Shown one piece after another: positions 31,903-46,900 of a stretch of DNA of 64,000 nt. The notes below the pieces were generated by a model that made no database searches, had not been told where the DNA came from, and saw only the letters and a program-made list of their open reading frames with translations. Positions within the stretch are counted from its first letter, which is position 1, and each line of letters begins with the position of its first letter. The position numbers and the translations under genes were made by a program. This stretch comes from Stichopus chloronotus. Its lineage: Eukaryota; Echinodermata; Holothuroidea; Aspidochirotida; Stichopodidae. The DNA is taken from contig CM037839.1 of assembly GCA_021234535.1 (NCBI GenBank), positions 27,853,475 through 27,917,474 on the forward strand, given 5' to 3'.

Positions 31903-34900
31903 TAGATAGATAGATTAGATAGATTAGATAGATTAGATAGACAGATAGACAGATAGACAGATAGACAGATAGACAGATAGATAGATAGATAGATAAATAA
32001 ATAAATAAATAAATAGTGAGAAGAAACACCACAACAGAATGTGGTCAACACACAAAAAATTAGAACTCTCTACACTGAAATGAGTGAAAAGTTTATGTTA
32101 AATTTATGTTCCACCTAAACCTTGTCAGCTAGTATTTAGTTTGTATGGCTTTTAGGCTCTCAAGAACTGGAAAGGAAGAAAAGTGAACCGCACTGTGCAT
32201 ACTGCATCATGGTAACAGAATATCAAAGACAAACTGAAAAATCTTGGCTCTGAAACCTGCCTAGATTAAACAATATGAACAGCACTAGCCCCATCAAAGA
32301 TACCCTGGATATGAATGGATTATGCCCTACACTTCCTCACACATAAACTTAACCTTTCTAGCATTCAGGTACTAGACTTGTAACAGACCAGTCAATCCAG
32401 TCAGTTTACAGTTTAACCTGCTCTGTATTCCAGGACCTTAACTTACCACTTCATCCCACATCATGTCTAGGTCAAAAAAGATGTCTAATAAATACAGGTC
32501 AAGGGAGGGGGGAGAGAAACGACAGTAGTCAAAGACAAAGGACATGGCATGTTAGACACATCAATACACAATGTGTAGACTGGTCATGTGAGAGATTAAG
32601 CAGCTGCACACTGAATTAACATTTACCCAGAATGCTAATGACATCCATGAATGCCTAATATCATTCATTTTGATGTCACAGAGTACTTGATGAAATAGAA
32701 CTGGGTTTATTATTAGAAGCAAGTGTCCGACACTACACAGCTTTCGGTCCATCAAAGGGAGGAGGTTAAAGAGACCTCGTTGTTAAGTGATGTGGGAGTG
32801 AGAAGGGTCCACAATGACGACCAACGGTAGATGACCACTGAGTGTACAAGGTATGTGCTATAAAAGATCTTCAAGACCATAAAATGTGACAGTATTTAGT
32901 TGACATAATAGAGGCACTTGGGCATCCATTGATTTTATCAGGTCGACGCAAACCTAATAAGTAGCTAAAGTAGGGTATTAATCTCACCGGTGGAATCTCT
33001 GTTTTTGGTTTAGTTCTTGCTAATGTGAGAGTGTGCCTAGGATGATTAATACCGGATGCTGCTAATGTTAGCTGCAATACAAAAGGAAGAAAAATGGAAA
33101 TTCATCAGAATACTAACACTGATATGACGGATTACACAAAACAAAGTAAATTTCACTTCCAATGCAAAAACAAGGCGAAATTACATTTCTACAAAAAACA
33201 ATACCTTATCAACATCTTCTAATTTCAAAAGCTGACAAATTTTTAACTAGTGCTGACATACCTCAAAGGTATCATTATCTGTGTGGTGAGTAAATTATTT
33301 ATCACTTCTTGACATTTTCATTTTACAACATTTTTTACAGTTTTCTACTTTTCTTTACTTCACCTACTGATTCACCACCATCTATACTTACTGAATCATC
33401 ACCATCTATACACCATCCGCCCCATTTCTGTTGACGAGGGGGTATATTGGTGAGGGCAAACACACCCTGTTTAACATCAAATATTGTCTTGGAACCCTCA
33501 TATCTCAAGCTGTAAACGTGGCTCTCATCCGTATCTGTTATTTCCAACACGTAACTCTGACTGAGTCTCTCTGCAAATGAGCTGCAATGAACAATTTCAA
33601 TTAATTCTCACGTTTTCAAAAATATGAACAATTTGACTTTACTTCTGAAATGTCAAAGTCGGGTCAGGGATTGTGTGCACCTCTCATATAAAATAACTCA
33701 TTTAAAGGGTAAAATGATTCTTTTTATTAAGGTGGAGAAATGGACGTTACAGAACAATGCCATAAAGGACAGTCTATCTATGGACATTGTCCGTAGTCCA
33801 TCAATGCATTAATCTTTACAAATATCTATCATAAAAAAAAAGTTGCATTCTCTTCAAATTTCTTATCTTCACTAGAGATGCAACAAAAAGCAAGGAAGCA
33901 CACGATCAACATTGGTAAAAGCTAATCAGAGTCGCAAAACCACTCTGCTCTCCTCCCAAGTCGCAAACATGTCCCTACTAAGACCACACCATTACCCCCA
34001 ACACAAAAATGAGCTGATGGAATGATGAAAATCTGTATCCCATAGATATCCAACACACAGGAATATATCCTCTCATGTTAAATGATGCAATTTAATGATT
34101 ATGTGAAAATATATTCAATGATGAAGATGTGCTAACAACTACAAAACTACAGCCTAAAAGAGATGGTCCAATAGATAGACTGAGATTATTCCCAACAAAG
34201 ATACAGCGATCGCACTTACTCTTCACCATTAGTTTCTTCCTCTGACGGCTCATCCATATCTGGTGTATACAGTTTTAATTTATTCATAAGTGGTAGATGG
34301 AGTCTGGAGAGGAGTTCCTGGAGACAACACAAAAATAGATCAGGACTATATGATGCAGCCAACATGTAACATTTTGCTCTTGCCTAGTAGCGAAAAAGTG
34401 ATACATGTCTAACTCTGATAGGCTGAGGAGATGCATTTCCTAACCCCAACTCTGATGATGATATAGTAGAGATGAATTTTTGGAGGTTAGATTAGTTGCA
34501 TCAAAAGGTAACTCTCACATATGGCACACACAAAGTCTTCACTGTAATTAAGTCATCGATATCCTGGTATTTGAACACAGAGAAAACATGTTAACTTTAC
34601 ATTGTGGTGTATGCATATGAAAGAGAATTCTACTGGCACTTTTGATTCACTATGAACAGGGAACAATGATCACAAAAGTTGCAGCAAGAATTTTCAAATT
34701 GATGAGGGAAACATGTTGTCAGCATTAATGTGAGTTAACAAATTTAGAAAGATGGTGACACTTGCAAAAATAAAAAGCATGTAATATTAAAAGGTTCAAA
34801 AATGGTGACCTTAGTCTTCAAAGTAAAACCATACAGTTTGCCAATCCTGACATGCTGCTATACATGTTATACCTTGTTAAGAAGAACAAACATAACCCTG

Positions 34901-37900
34901 ACAAAGTCTGCTTACCACATCACATTGCATTGTGCAGTGAGAGTTTTCTTAAAGCATTATCATGATGAAATATGAAAACTTCTGAGAAGGTTGTGCACTA
35001 TATGTATTCATGATTCATGAAGACAAGGCAAACTGTAAACAACTCTCGCTAACAACAATTATTTCATGTTTCAAAGCATAAAATCAATGGTTTGTAATAT
35101 ACAAAGATGAAGCACCCATTGCCATTTGTTTCTTTATTTTTAAATGTACGAGCAAGGTTGTTCATGAACTGAATACATTAATCACCGACAGAAAATGGCA
35201 GTAACCACTTTGAAAGCAAAAGCAAAAGAAATGGCACAAAAGCAATACAACAAAAATGATATTTTAAAATAAACAGTTTTTATCACAAGCGGCTACATAA
35301 TGAATATGCTACAGTACAGATCGCACTGGTGTATCACAAACTCCACTAGTTGCTCTTTGATTGGTGTTGGGACGTTGCAGTATTTAATGGAGCAAGGCAC
35401 TAGATTCCTAAGATAACCTATGTACAAACTGACACTTCATTACAGCATCAGTGATCAGCTGTTTTGACCAATTGAATATTCATAACTATTGCACTTCCCA
35501 TTGGCTTGATCAAAGAAGTGCATGGTCATGTTGAATGAAAACTGTCAACTACTACATTATCATATTTTCCACTTATATCATTTATATTAGAAGAATTTGA
35601 CATCGTACGGCAGAATTAACCCCCTGAAACCTATTCATTATCCCAGATTGTCTGAAGGGTGCAATGATTGCATACCTAATCACCTTAAAGGGGAAGGAAA
35701 GTCAGGACTTCTGACAATACAAAATGACAGACGTGACATTTGGTGAACAGCATCACCAAATTTAATTTAAATACATTGTTTGCTTTCCAAGATATATAAC
35801 GATTTGAATGTTCACAAAAAATTGATCAGGAAGCTGCCATTCTGCGATTGTGATGACCTCACCAGACAACATGTGATTGAAAAGCTTTTGTTTTTCTTTC
35901 TATTTCGTTGTCAATATATTTTTAACAGTTATGCATAGATTCAAAACAGCGTACCTATGATTTTATTATTGCATGACGCACCTCAGTAATTCAACACAAA
36001 ATGTGTACAAGTGCGTGCAGATTTAAGAAAACAAAGACGTATATTAAAATTACTGCTATCAGTGGTTATGTGACATCATTAGTTGACTTACTCAAGTTGG
36101 TTTACATTTACCTAAGGCCAAAATGGCAGCACCATTCTCTGAATTTTCAAAATTGTGTAACTTGGATAGGACACAATATCTTTGAATGAAACTTTGGGAA
36201 GAAAACTGTCAAACACTTCTACTTCATTTTGGTAAATACAATCCCAAGGGTTCCTTCTCCTTTAACATAAAAACGTAGACTAGTCTAAGGCATTGAAATA
36301 GTCAAAAGTCTGAACATCAGAAGAAACATTTTTTGTTTAATGCTTTTTCATCAATTTCGATCTCCCTACTGACATCAAATTAACGAAAATGAAGGTACGA
36401 AAAATTCCATGTTCTATAACATGAACAATAAGGTAAAAATAGAAAGTCCAATTAAGATATGTCAATGCAACATGAGGGATTAAAGAAATGAAAAACAAAA
36501 CATGGCAAAAGTAGTCTCTTCCTACTCATCAGTTATCAAACAGATTTATCCTCATTAGATGATGAAATATTCACAAAAGTGACACGTTAGATGATCTGCA
36601 TTACCAAAAGTAAAACCAGAGTGCTTTTGCATAAGTTCACAATCCAGATCTATCATACCTCATCGTGCGGATCGATTCGGCCGCTGCTCCAGCCAGTTAG
36701 TGTAATCTTATCCCTTGGTAACTTCAACTCTTCCGCTAACAAGTCCTTGATTACTCCTGGAGAAAGGTTCAAGAAAAGTTTTTCTAGGTAAGACTAGGAT
36801 TGTTTTTCATTCCCTTCATTTTAATTACGGGTATACATTATACCGTCACAACATCACACACACTGGCACACCTTGGAGATGAGCCAATTGTGAGGAATTG
36901 GTATGACTATGACAAAAAGTCAACAAATTCACCAATTAATACAGAGATTGTGATGGAAGAAGGATTTCTAGAACAGTCACTTCAAGAAAACACACAACAA
37001 CTGAAATATCATAGAAAAAAAAATGAAAAGACAAAAAAGGTCAAAGAACTGTGATTCCTTGCCAATATTTATGATGAAGAAAGGATAACAAACACACCAA
37101 TTTTGAAGATCACTCACCAAACCCTCCTTGAGATACCATGTCTACAATAAATCAGTCACTGATATGTATCTTCCTTACAAGATCTTCAAACTCCACTGCT
37201 GTTGACCTCAAATGACCTTTGACCTCCTTGAAAAAACAATAGGGATCATCTACTCAAAATGGTCAAATGATACAGTAAGTTTGAAGTTCCAGCAACTCTC
37301 CCTTCTGGAGATACAGTGTTCACAGTTTCTACACTATGACCTCTACTAACCTTGTGTGACCTTTGAACTCCCTAAAACCTGACAGAGATCATCTAATCAT
37401 GAAGAGCACCCAAGGTTAAGTGTTTGAAGTTCCAGCAACTTTCAGCAGCTGAGTTAGCTTATGAAATAGGTTTCACCTCTGATGACCTCAAATGACCTTT
37501 GACCTACCTGGAAGATTAGGGGTCACCTACTCACAATGAGCTACCAACATACAATCTTTTAAGTTCAAGCAACTGTCCCTCATTGAGATAATGTGTTTAC
37601 AAGGTTTTCAATTTAAGTTCTCTATTGACCCCATGTGACCTTTGACTTCATCAAAACTTGTCAGAGATCATCTACTTATCAAGCACTACCAATAGTTTAA
37701 GTTTGAAGTTCCAGCAACTTTCAGTTGCTGAAATATACTCCTTAGTAGGTTTTCAGACTTTCCCTGCTAGTGATCTTAAATGACCTTTGGCCTATCAGTA
37801 AATAGGGACCATCTACTCTCTATGGCCTACTTACACAACAACTTTCAAATTCAAGCAACGTTCCTCTCTGGAGATACCGTGTTTACAAGCCAAGGCATCA

Positions 37901-40900
37901 CACACACACACACATGTCATGGTCGCATAGATTCCTTGCCTGCCTTTGGCAAGGAATGAAAATGAAAATAAAAACATTCAAGCTACTGACAAATAAAAAG
38001 TGACAGATACCTTAGAAGTGGAGCAAAGATTAATGAAACTGATTCCATTACAAGGTGTTGATTTTCTTACTTCCTTAGGGTAGCAAGAGCAGAAGGGCAC
38101 TATGGTTCCTTGAAGATGCACCATAATGTAAATTATGAAGGAAAAGGATCAGTTTGCATTATTTTGTACAATAGCGCATATGACCCATTTCTGACCATGA
38201 ACCCTCATATCCAGAAGATCCCACAGTTACCCTAGTGCTAATGTGACAGATCTTCCAAATTCTGTAACATAAAATCTGTAGAAAGAGAAACATATTACAT
38301 GACTTTATAAAGGGGCCCATATGTTCCATTTTGGACAATGGACCCCAAACATAAACACCCAAATGAAACCACTCCCATAGTACTACTGTAACCAACTATC
38401 AACAGTATTACAAACAATCTGTAAGAGAAGAACTGCTCTGCATGATTTCATAAAATGGCCACACTGGACCTTCTACCAATAAATTTCTAATACCCCAAAG
38501 GTACCACTATGTCAAATTAGTACGGTGGGTCCATGGACCCAACCATATCGAACATCCAGAAAGAACTACCATAGCAGAGATGTGATACAACTTTAACTTG
38601 TACCATATAATTCGTAGGAGAAGCAGTTTTTTTCACTAAGAGAAAATGAGTAGAACATCAACAATGTAGTAGCTGAATTGGAATTGCTTCAAGAGGATAT
38701 GAAATGTTGTTGCAGGCCAAGGTAACAGGGAAGCAAGCCAACAACACACATATGCTTATCCATTTTCTGCCCTTTTGCTACTGCACATGTTACATATGCT
38801 TGAGCCTTTAATTACATGTAGAAACATCTGAAGATTCCTTTCACACTTGCTACTAGATGAGGAATATAGTACTTCTAACATCACTGCATTGAAGGGAGAT
38901 TACATGAACAGCCTTACCTTCAAAAAGAAGTATGATAGAAAAAATACATGAGGAATATCAATAAAGGGAGGCACTACTTCAAGAAGTTACCAGATTTCAA
39001 GATAACCATCTAAACATTGCAGCAATCTGGGAGGAGCATGTGAGGGAACAGCCAGGTCAATTGAAGAAGGAAGGGCATAGGGACAAGGAAGGGCATAGGG
39101 ACAAGGAAGGGCATAGGGACAAGGAAGGGCATAGGGACAAGGAAGGGCATAGGGACAAGGAAGGGCATAGGGACAAGGAAGGGCATAGGGACAAGGAAGG
39201 GCATAGGGACAAGGAAGGGCATAGGGACAAGGAAGGGCATAGGGACAAGGAAGGGCATAGGGACAAAGAAGGGCATAGGGACAAGGAAGGGCATAGGACT
39301 GTTTGGACAACAAAGGTGGAAACAATCTACCTTCTGTACCATGCCAAAAATTGAACTACTGACCGTAGACAATTTGATATGACCTCTGACCATTTGCTAC
39401 CATTCACCTTCTGATATCCCACCAAAAAAATGCTTATTTGGTACCTTCAGAACCTCAGAGGCAAATTTTGTCTTAGAAAAGTATTTCCCCATTTTGGCCA
39501 ATTGCAAGCTTAAACGACCTTTAAACTTCATGAAATAACAATATAGATCATTTAATGACCATGAATTACCCTATTACCAAGTTTATCATTCAAAACAGGT
39601 TTTGTTCTTACAAAGTTTCTGGTTTTGACTTTTGATGATCTCAAATGACCTTTGACCTCCTTCAAATAGAATAGGGATCATTTACTCACTAACTTCAGTC
39701 CTACCTACCAAGTTTAAATTTGTTGTTCAAGCAATTTTTCCTTCTTGGAATATCATGTTTACAAGCAACCAGACAGACAGACAGACAGGACCTGACTGCA
39801 TAGATTCCTTCTGTCATTGGCAACCAATAAGAAAAATGTTCAGTAGATACTGAAGTCTTTAAAACAGAAACTCCAGATCGGTTTTGCAAGGAACATCATA
39901 TTTCTGATATTTTTGGCAGAAGGTACATATTATTTCAACCATTTTGAGGGCACTCCCCAAAGAAAACAAACAATACTTAAAAAAATTTGGAACTTAAAGT
40001 AGAGCATCATACCATATGATGCACAGTTTTTAGAAAAAGAACTTGGTTATATTTACAAAACCATAAATTCAAGCAATGATATATCAATCTCAAAAATAGT
40101 TGATTCAATTTCAACTGGTAGTTGTTGAAGATATTAAACTTGTTTCTTATATGCTATAGTGAAATACTTGAAAACACATCTTCTACTTGCCAACCTGTAT
40201 CCAATAGATTCTTGCTTTGGAAAAAAAAATGTTGTGCTATCAGCAAACAACTGAAAACCAGTAGCAACAAAAAGAGGAATTCTTGACCTTTCTGTTGAAT
40301 GAATATTGTTGAGACATAACTGGAAAAGTCACTGCCAGAAATAGAACCTCAGGGAAAACCCTTACATGTAATATTTAGTTGAGGTTACACAAGGACATTC
40401 CATTACACTGAACAACTTGTTCACGGTCACTCAAATTAACTTGACTCCAGTTGAATACATAGCCCCTCTTATTCAGAGACAGATATACATTTTTCTTTAG
40501 AACAATTGAAAGGTTTATTGTACCTCCTACTACAGCAGAGATTAAGGGGGACTACGCCAGCTGAAAATGCATCGTCCCAAGCAGCTGAAATCTTCTTCAC
40601 TAGAACTGAGTGTCACCCTATTTCCTTGTTTATCTCATAGACAGTAGGTAACAAGGAAACATGGCTTGCAAGTTAAAAACATTTATCTATCATTAGATAT
40701 GAAATAAAGTTATTTCTGCAACAATGGGTCTTAAAGGGAAAGCCACATTACATACAAAGTTACATGTTGATAAAATGTGATTGCCACTGGTGCCAACAAA
40801 ATTGATGGTCAGTGCTTTTTCACCAGGTTTTAGTTTATTTTGAGTTCGACTGGAAACATAGTAATAGAGTAAGCACTACCACATATACATTTTGGAAAGG

Positions 40901-43900
40901 TTATACTGACCCACCAGATGGGCATGTACTGAATACATTAATCGCAGCATGCTTGTCATTTACTTGTTAAGTATCATAAATGAACTCAAAAAGGTATAAC
41001 TGACATTTTTGTCTTAACCAATCACATTGTATAAATTCCTCTCCTGTATGAACTCAAATGTCATAGTCCATGTTTTGGCATGCCTTTTTGTCTCCCGTTG
41101 CTGGCAACCTTCAAAGTTCTGAAAAACTTGCTACAACCCTTAGCGATTGTTCCTTCTAAAAAAACTAAACAAAAAACCAGACTTACTCAATTAAACCGAG
41201 TACATTCCAAGAGTGTACTCACAGAGGTTGTCAGCAGCTAAAAGACAGCATTGCTTCAATGCAATGTCAGTTAATTCAGAGACAGTTTGGAAGAGACAAA
41301 GAGCTGTCTGTTCCCATCAACAGACGGGTCTTTCCATGTAGCTGGCCCTTGCCTTTGGAATGCATTAATTGCCATCAGCATCTCAGAACAGATCATCTAT
41401 GTGAGCATGTCAACCTTTCAAAACACACTGATTAACTACTCATCTCCTCCACGTAGCCTTTAATGTATGAATCTACGCTAGTTGAAATTTGTTCACCTTG
41501 TTCTTTTGTCATTTGTACCTTCATTGCTTAACAGGGTAAAAATGTGTTCATTATCAATCGTCAATTATTACTTTCAATAGATGTGATCTGGTGAAATGAA
41601 CTCTGACAGAATTTGTGCTGCAGGTCGATTTTGCTATCAAAAGTTTTACCGTGTATCTAATACTCTAAGAATAACTTACATGATAATAACATGTGCTGAA
41701 TTGGGTTGCAGGCAATGTTGATGTTATTGCTTTTATTACACAAGTATCTCCACTTTTATCTTTTTTCCCCATGGATACAATTACTTACCGACTGTCCTGT
41801 TATCCTCTATAACATGTGGTATGACTTTCCCCTTAAACAATATGTCAAACTGAAGCATTCTGACTTTGGCTACGGGAGCCTTGGACGGACCTGGCTGGCT
41901 GTCAGACACATCGATTTCCTGAGGAGACACACTTGGGAAGATAACCTGCTTGTGTATAGGTGCAAATGTTACCTTTGAACTTTTGGCAACAGGGCTGTGG
42001 ATAGATTAAAACCATCAGGAATGCTGATAAGTGCATCAAAGAACCTGTCAGAGAATGTGTCTATGACAGTATGAGACAGCATCTAATGAACATGACAAAT
42101 GAATTAGTTGTGAGTTAAACTAATGCCAAAATGTACTGCTGAAGATTCACCTGCATCCACCACAGTTTGATGAATATTTGTCGGCAAATGAATCTAATCA
42201 TTTTGTAACAATCACATGTACATCTCTCAATCCTCTGCACAACAAAAGGTTTGTATGATCACTTTAATTTTTTTTACGGAAATACTGAATAACACTGTAT
42301 TGCTACAGTTTTGTGAGTGAAAATTGAAAAAGCCTATTTAAACATGAAGTGCCTTGATTTAACTGAAATGAACAGAAGCCTTTTTTTCTGAACATCAGAA
42401 AATTTATTTTGACATGAATGTCCCTCAGTGTTTGAAAGTAAAATGTTGTACTGACGATTTGCAGTGTGTCCATGATTAGTGATGACAAAAGTGGACAGAG
42501 AAGACAGTGACCAAACTCATCCAATTAATTATCAGTAGATCTGACATCAAAACTACTAAAGTGAATTCAAGGCCTGAATCTGTGACATACTGTAATATAG
42601 TGGTGTCAGACTTGATGCTTGAAAATTATCAAATAATGACAATACAAGTATCATCAAATTCAAATCAGTTTCATAATACCAGGCTGAGAATCATTATCAA
42701 GTACAGTAACACCTCATGGACGTAGAGAGTTACTCCATGAAGGGAAATACACCATGGATCAAAATGTCAGTTAAATTTTACAGTCTTGAAACACTGTATG
42801 TATATATTTATTTACTTACGCAATGACAGCAGAATGCTTCATTAGAAACTAAGACCTTACATATATGTATAATTTGGATAATGACATTGAGCAGCGAGTA
42901 ACTAGTGGGAATAAAAGAAACACCTAGATCACATTTCTTTGTCGCAGTCGGGATGGGAGGGGGAATGGGCATTTAAACATTGGCAAACTGTCTCTAAAGC
43001 AATGAACACTTTCAGACAGTCTGAGTGCTGTGGGATGTCAAATAGAAGCTTTGTGTTCTCCACCTATCAGAGTTACATTTATCATGTTTGAACACTGCCA
43101 TATACTTAGACTGCTGAGATTCTTGTCATCAGCAGGACTGGTGACTGGTTTTGTAGAATTTTTAAACATATTTTGAATTTGTTACTGATGATCCCAATTT
43201 ACGTCTTGGATGAGTGGTCTGTGGTGATGTCACTCTATTGCATAGGTGATGTTGGATAGTAGGCATGTGCTTAAATAGGGACAGGAGGGTCTTACATATT
43301 AAGTTACATGTAAGCTCATCTGTGACATCAATAAGGATCATGAAACTGAGCACCTTGTTATTATCTTATTTTATTTTTGGAAGCTCCTGTTCCATGGGGA
43401 TAGGAAATTGAACCTTAAAAAGCAGTCCTGCCAAGCTCTGAGATCCCAAAACTATACTCTGAAACTGAAAAGCTGTATTTTGTCATATAGAACTGTATTT
43501 TTCCCAATAATCCATGGTAATTGGTAAGTTTGATAAAGGAAGCTTGGAAATCAGGCCAGGTCTGAATGATATTCAACACACTGCCAGTTAGCCTCATGAC
43601 AAAATTGACATGTATGTGTATGCTGTTGAACAAAAGCCCCTGTCACTTAAAGTCCTGGGCAATCAGTGTTTGTGAACTAAAATTTACCCTTTTTCAACCA
43701 AACTGAGATATTCCCATTTGGTTCCCTTGTTAAACACAAGTTATAGCCTCCATAAAACTTTCAAACCAAAATTCGCCAAATTTTCCAAGGAATTGGATCA
43801 TTTTTGTGTGACTGTCCGTTACTGTCACCTATTTTTTAGATAACTAGCTACTATGTACTGCGATGACTTTTATACTAATTCAACTACTTTTTAATCAAAT

Positions 43901-46900
43901 ACAAACAACCAGGACACTCTGTAACAGCATTGCGCAATACCGAACAGAGCTTAAGAATTCGCCAATTGAAGTTTAATAGTAAAACTACACGTGAACTGCA
44001 CTGAAGAAGTCTGTTGTGTTCATGTTTTGACAGTGACTTTGCACCAATCACAGAAGAGCTACTATGCCTTCTGTGAAATGTAAAACTAACAGTGCAATAG
44101 CCTGTGTTCTACGCAGTATATCCTCTGTAGCATAGCAACTGTTTTATGATAGATGTGCATACATGTGATAAATGCAATGAAGATATGCTAGTCTTTTAGA
44201 ACTTCAACTCTGAAATGGCTTTTAATCTCGCAGTCGAGCTGTTAGCATGAAGTTCGGCGGGCAAACATAATTATGTTCAAAATTCACATTGTGAAGGGGA
44301 CAAATCATATGATCATATTTGCAATGATTTTCCGTACAAAATACAGCAAAATTGTACTAGTTGGCAGAGCTGAAAAAGACACGTTGCCAGCATTTATTTC
44401 CCCTCTCAACTATTGGAAGGAATATCCTTGACATACAGTGTACTGCATACCAGAATGGTGGTTGGTTCTGGTTTGGTCAAACATGAACTAAGTGTATACA
44501 TGGGTGCTCAAGTGCAATAACTTTGGCATGGAATGAAGAGTAGTTCAGAGGCCCTCCACAGGTCACCCAATGGCACTCTATATAATACATAATCTATATA
44601 ATCTATATCTCAAGGAGAAAGTCTTTACTGGAGTTATTGGTCATAAACAGTTTTCAAATGCAGGCAATTTTGGTAAAATTACCATAACCATTTGTCAAAC
44701 TACTGTAGTATGATCGATGAATCTTGCCTTCACACTTAGTAATCACATCCACATGAAACCTTTCAAACCTGAGTAGAATTCATTGTCTGTTCAATGTCAC
44801 TGTACAAGTCACGTTTACTTTCACTTTTAATTACCATGTACGTAACACACTAGAACTTCCACGTTCGCCTTGGGCTTTTGTTTGCATTTGTCTTTTTAAA
44901 ACTTATGTATTTGATGTATTTGTTCCAGTTTACGGTGTCATGGAAGAGGTTTCTGACCTTCAAGATGATGATACAGTAACCTTTTTGACCACTAAGACAA
45001 CCTAGTGCAGAACACACCATCATTACAGCAGTCAAGCTCTTGTATGGCCAATGGCTGGTTTCACAGACGTGGGAAAATTCTTTGAAACATATAATTGTGG
45101 ATGTGTGTTAACTATAGCAACCCCAACTACGAGGACCTTGCAGGAATCTCAGAACGTGACGTTTATTTAATCCTGCTATTTCCCACTTTCCTCTTTCCAT
45201 ATCTCAGTTTCTATTTTCCTACCTGTGTTGGAATTTCTTTCCAACGTATCACCTTAATGCTGTAAAACATTAACACACTGCACTCGACTGAAACTGCTTG
45301 ACACTGTAAATTTTCTATGCATGATTGCAGCCATAAATGACACATCAAATTTCTTCAATATCCCGTGTGGTGTCAGTATTTACCATACAATGCATTGTAA
45401 CAATATACGTTTAACTCATGCAATTTGGTATTCCCCACTGAGGTAACTGATAGGTAACTGCACTGTACAAAGGTGTCAATAGTTTGTAAACAACAAAAAG
45501 ATAGACAACAAACTTACAAAAAGCCCCACTACCAGTATTGCAACTCTCTACAATACTAAAACAATGAAACTAGATCACCATGATAAGACAATTATTGAGA
45601 ACAATTAGAACTTATCTTCAGTTTATTTGGGGAATTCAGAAGCAAGCATGCTATGCATAGCTCCAGAGGTCATCATCGTATTTGCAACAACTAAATTTCT
45701 TAAATTTCTAACTGTTCTTTTAAACTGAAATTATTTATCTGAAATGATATTTAAACTAACTGTATTTTAAGAAGTTCATATTATGTTGCCTACATTTTTT
45801 TTTGAACAAGGGGTGGGGTTGGGGTTGGGGTAGGTTGTTGATTAGATGTATTGATTTTCTTATGTTTTCAAAGTCACAAGAGGTTGCAGTTTCAGAATTT
45901 AAAGGGACTCCATCTCCTTACACTTCTTTCACTTCAGCTGGTTCATTAGTTGTGGGCTCACTGCCTTGAGCTTTGAGGACAGAGTTGATCGCTTCATGTA
46001 GGTTCCAGTCATTCTGTTCCAGGTGAGCCAGGCATTCATCAAAGTCTTCAATGCTTGTACAAGCCTGTTGGGGAGAGGGAGAAGATTATAATTGTGTAAG
46101 ATACAAAGTTATAATGACTACAGTCACTGCAAAGTCTGCACTCATCATGGATATAACACAGGGTTAAAAACATTCACTGCGGGAGTCACAGGACTACTGT
46201 GGTCTGTTAAACTCCATCATATTAGTATCATGTATTTAGGTGTGAAAATTCAGACTGCAAACAGAGATTTATCTTCAACTGTAACTCAGTGTACAGAAGT
46301 ATTACTGTATGCAGGATGTTAACTTTTGTGTTACTTGATTTTAGAGTATCAGTCTATGGTAGCTGTCATGCCATGTGTTCAAATGAATTGCACATTTATC
46401 ACCTATCTCATGGTCATCACAAGGTAGTACACTTCATTACTATTCACTTTCTCATTTGCCGAGTATGATGTACAACTACCAATACTGTACATACTGCTCT
46501 ATGCACAGATCTAGCTGGTTTGAAATTTAAATTTGGAATCTGGTCATTAAAGATGAGCCAAATGACTACTACTGTTCACAGCCATCACAATGCCAACAGT
46601 ATCCGTAGCCTATCATAAACCTATTACAACTTCAACAGATTATCATAAACCAATCACAACAGCATTCATTGGCTATCATAACCTATCACAATAACATCCA
46701 CAGGCTACCATACATCAATCATAGCAAAATCACAGGCTATCATAAATCTGTCACAACAGCATCCACAGGCTACCATAAGTCAATCACAACAAAATTCATA
46801 GACTTTCATAAGCCTGTCACTGTGTCACATCCTCATACCATAATAACCCTATCACAGCAACATCCAATTTGACAAACAGACCTACAGGTACCAAAGTTTG

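Noticed and set aside
31783..32016. CRISPR-like regular array
   Set aside because: It is a plain eukaryotic tetranucleotide microsatellite with no unique spacers.
39010..39393. Long overlapping open frames with hexapeptide repeats on both strands
   Set aside because: They follow entirely from the 18-bp minisatellite lacking stop codons. The flanks have no splice sites, domains or conserved sequence.
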